DNA of 64,000 nt, taken from assembly GCA_023957835.1 (NCBI GenBank), contig JAMLGP010000001.1, positions 427,575-491,574 of the forward strand, in the 5' to 3' direction. Source of the DNA: Homoserinimonas sp. (GTDB lineage Bacteria > Actinomycetota > Actinomycetes > Actinomycetales > Microbacteriaceae). The position numbers and the translations under genes are program-made. Below, one piece after another: positions 61,776 to 64,000 of this stretch (position 1 is its first letter; every line of letters starts with the position of its first letter). The notes beneath the pieces are model-generated. The model was not told the origin of the DNA. It made no database searches and saw only the letters and a program-made list of their open reading frames with translations.

Positions 61776-63835
61776 ACGTCATCCCGAGTTATCTCATGGA
61801 CGAGTGGTGGGTGCCTGCCGCCGGAGAGGCGACCGCAATTCTGGATGCGAGCACAGGCGAGCAGGTCGCCGCAGTCAACGCGAGTGGTGCGAACCTGCAG
61901 ACCGCGATCGAGCACGCCCGCACCATCGGCCAGGCGAGCCTTGGCGCCCTGACTTTCCACGAGCGCGCGCTGAAGCTCAAGGAACTCGCGCAGTACCTGA
62001 ACGGCCGTCGCGAGGAGCTCTACGAGGTCTCCGCGAAGACCGGCGCGACCCGGGGTGACTCGATGATCGACATCGACGGCGGCATCGGCGTGCTGTTCAC
62101 CTTCGGCTCCAAGGGGCGGCGCGAACTGCCGAACTCGAACATCATCGTCGACGGTGCGGCAGAAGTGCTCTCTAAGGACGGATCGTTCATCGGCCAGCAC
62201 ATTTACACCCGGCTGCCAGGGGTCGCTGTGCAGATCAATGCCTTCAACTTTCCGGTCTGGGGGATGCTCGAAAAGTTCGCTTCGGCGTTCCTGGCCGGTG
62301 TGCCAACGATCGTCAAGCCCGCAACTCCTACGGTTTACCTCGCGGAGACCGCAGTGCGGGCCATGATTGAGTCCGGACTCCTGCCGGCCGGTTCGCTCCA
62401 GTTGGTTTCAGGTTCGGCGAGGGATTTGCTCGATCACCTCGACTACCGGGACCTCGTCGGCTTCACCGGCTCAGCTTCGACCGCCAATTCGCTTCGCGCC
62501 CACCCGAACGTCGTTCACGGGGGAGTGCGGTTCACAGCAGAGACCGACTCGCTCAACGCCGCGATCCTGGGGCCCGACGCTCTCGTCGGCACCCCGGAGT
62601 TTGACGCGTATGTAAAGTCGCTGGTCACCGAAATGACCGCGAAGGCGGGGCAGAAGTGCACGAGCATTCGCCGAGCGATCGTTCCGGCCGCGGTAGTGGA
62701 CGATCTGATTGTCGCGGTCAGTGCGAGGCTTTCCGAGCGGGTCGTGGTCGGCGATCCCAGGGCGGAGGGCGTGACCATGGGGGCCCTGGTTAGCCGCGAG
62801 CAGAAGGCCGAAGTACTCGCGAAGGTTGGCGAGCTGGTTTCTGCGGGTGGCCAGATCGTGGTCGGCTCGCTCGATGAGCCTGAGGTGCGCCGCGCCGACG
62901 GTTCGACCGGGACCGTGCCTGAGGGCGCTTTTATGCAGCCGGTGCTACTGCATTTTGCGGATGCCCTGGCTGCGGCCGCGCACTCGGTCGAGGCGTTCGG
63001 CCCGGTTTCTTCGGTCATCGGCTACGATTCGGTGGATGAGGCGGTCGCCCTGGCAGCGATGGGTGCCGGCTCTCTCGTTGCCACAGTTGCTACCCACGAT
63101 GGCGAGGTTGCCCGCAAGGTCATCGAGGGGATTGCGGCCCACCACGGCCGTACGTTGATTTTGGATCGCGACGATGCCCGGTCGAGTACCGGCCACGGTT
63201 CCCCGGTGCCGCACCTTGTGCACGGCGGTCCCGGTCGCGCCGGCGGCGGGGAGGAGCTTGGCGGCATCCGCTCTGTGCTTCATCACATGCAGCGGACCGC
63301 GGTGCAGGGTTCCCCGGCGATGCTCACCGCAGTTACCGGCCAGTGGTTCAGCGGCGCCCCACGCAACCTAGACGGCCCGCACCCATTCAGAAAGTCGCTC
63401 GCGGAGCTCAAAGTAGGAGACTCGATCGAATCGCCGCTTCGCGAGGTCACGCTTGAAGACATCACGGCGTTTGCCGAGTCGACCGGTGACAAGTTCTACG
63501 CCCACACCGATGAGCAGGCCGCCGCCGCGAATCCGTTCTTCCCCGGCATCGTTGCCCACGGCTACCTGCTCGTTTCCTGGGCCGCGGGCCTCTTCGTCGA
63601 CCCGGCCCCCGGACCGGTGCTCGCAAACTATGGCCTAGAGAATCTGCGCTTCGTGACCCCGGTCTCACCCGGCGACAGCATCCGCGTGACCCTCACCGCC
63701 AAGAAGATCACCCCGCGCGAAACCGACGAATACGGCGAAGTCTGCTGGGACGCCGTGATCCACAACCAGAACGACGAAGTGGTTGCGACCTATGATGTTC
63801 TGACGCTCGTGGCGAAGAGGTGGCCCACGCCTTAG
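61772..63835 (+). CDS. paaZ: bifunctional PaaZ: aldehyde dehydrogenase plus enoyl-CoA hydratase
   Basis: A 687-residue fusion. The N-terminal ALDH (about 1-520) has Glu257 in 'RFTAETDSLNAAIL' and nucleophile Cys296 in 'AGQKCTSIRR'. The C-terminal MaoC-type hydratase (about 540-687) has 'FAESTGDKFYAHTDEQAA' and 'FFPGIVAHGYLLVS'. This fusion is PaaZ, which opens the oxepin-CoA ring and oxidises the resulting semialdehyde in phenylacetate degradation. Last gene of an overlapping operon (CoA-transferase A and B, hydratase, dehydrogenase, paaZ). The ring epoxidase genes paaABCDE, ligase paaK and a regulator are not in the window. Confidence 0.95.
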   Translation: MNVIPSYLMDEWWVPAAGEATAILDASTGEQVAAVNASGANLQTAIEHARTIGQASLGALTFHERALKLKELAQYLNGRREELYEVSAKTGATRGDSMIDIDGGIGVLFTFGSKGRRELPNSNIIVDGAAEVLSKDGSFIGQHIYTRLPGVAVQINAFNFPVWGMLEKFASAFLAGVPTIVKPATPTVYLAETAVRAMIESGLLPAGSLQLVSGSARDLLDHLDYRDLVGFTGSASTANSLRAHPNVVHGGVRFTAETDSLNAAILGPDALVGTPEFDAYVKSLVTEMTAKAGQKCTSIRRAIVPAAVVDDLIVAVSARLSERVVVGDPRAEGVTMGALVSREQKAEVLAKVGELVSAGGQIVVGSLDEPEVRRADGSTGTVPEGAFMQPVLLHFADALAAAAHSVEAFGPVSSVIGYDSVDEAVALAAMGAGSLVATVATHDGEVARKVIEGIAAHHGRTLILDRDDARSSTGHGSPVPHLVHGGPGRAGGGEELGGIRSVLHHMQRTAVQGSPAMLTAVTGQWFSGAPRNLDGPHPFRKSLAELKVGDSIESPLREVTLEDITAFAESTGDKFYAHTDEQAAAANPFFPGIVAHGYLLVSWAAGLFVDPAPGPVLANYGLENLRFVTPVSPGDSIRVTLTAKKITPRETDEYGEVCWDAVIHNQNDEVVATYDVLTLVAKRWPTP

Positions 63836-64000
63836 GCAAATTGCATCTCGATCTTCTTTGGCCACATTTTGGCGGTGGCGTGGAGAAGCCGACCTTAGGG
63901 GCCGCGGGCACCGCAGTTGAGTTCATGATGTGGCGGTTGCTTAGTTAGGTAGAGGGATCTGGTTGGCAGGAGAATCCTGAAACGACAAACTTCTTTGCTG
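63836..64000. other. intergenic end of window
   Basis: 165 bases after paaZ. It has a short inverted repeat GCGGTG (63872-63877) / CACCGC (63909-63914) that might end the paa transcript, a CCTTAGG at 63893-63899 like those in the upstream control region, and an AGGAGA near 63970 that may be the ribosome site of a gene starting beyond the window. No gene is supported here. Confidence 0.4.

Overview
The window looks like chromosome from a moderately GC-rich actinobacterium, most likely order Micrococcales and probably Microbacteriaceae. The evidence is the gene order thrC-thrB-rho-prfA-prmC-sua5-wecA-atpI-like-atpBEFHAGDC, the many GTG starts, promoters of the -10/+7 type that place the start codon at or next to the transcription start, and a basic, Arg/Asn/Gln-rich N-terminal tail on Rho. 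The genus is not assigned. No tRNA, rRNA, CRISPR array, insertion sequence or prophage gene was seen.

Layout. (1) 1-15.2 kb is housekeeping: the end of threonine synthase, homoserine kinase, Rho, release factor 1 and its methyltransferase, a HAD hydrolase, the Sua5/YrdC tRNA-modification protein, a WecA-type glycan-initiating transferase and a complete F1Fo ATP synthase operon. (2) 15.3-20.7 kb holds a quinone-oxidoreductase-like gene, a TetR regulator with a perfect 16-bp palindrome inside its own promoter, and a heterodimeric ABC exporter. (3) 20.7-23.9 kb is a minus-strand operon lrp - omega-aminotransferase - FAD amine oxidase that fits amine or polyamine catabolism. (4) 24.1-42.0 kb is the most unusual part: ten co-directional, tightly packed genes (DUF1345 membrane protein, FHA protein, PP2C phosphatase, membrane Ser/Thr kinase, a 1968-residue Ig/cadherin-like plus FN3 surface protein, MoxR ATPase, DUF58, transglutaminase-like membrane protein, zinc-ribbon/FHA protein, EccC-like FtsK/SpoIIIE ATPase). 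(5) 42.0-54.3 kb holds alanine dehydrogenase, a polyamine-type ABC transporter operon potDABC plus a class-III aminotransferase, a second, diverged PotD-like lipoprotein, a GH13 alpha-glucosidase, an asparaginase-II family protein and GabT. (6) 54.4-57.3 kb holds OsmC, a double-FKBP lipoprotein and an M50 site-2 protease. (7) 57.4-63.8 kb is a CoA-ester degradation block: thiolase, then divergently a CoA-transferase pair, enoyl-CoA hydratase, 3-hydroxyacyl-CoA dehydrogenase and PaaZ.

How the genes fit together (inference). Blocks 3 and 5 describe uptake of polyamines or related amines, transamination and oxidation towards GABA and succinate semialdehyde, and recycling of alanine to pyruvate. 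Block 7 is the lower phenylacetate-type pathway without the ring-activating genes. Block 4 looks like a phospho-controlled envelope machine: kinase, phosphatase and two FHA readers surround a giant surface protein, a MoxR/DUF58/transglutaminase set and an EccC-like motor. It resembles the bifidobacterial PFNA cluster known to me, with an EccC-like ATPase added and no WXG100 or other ESX component in view.

Start codons are choices from sequence context; uncertain ones are marked. Nothing was checked against a database.
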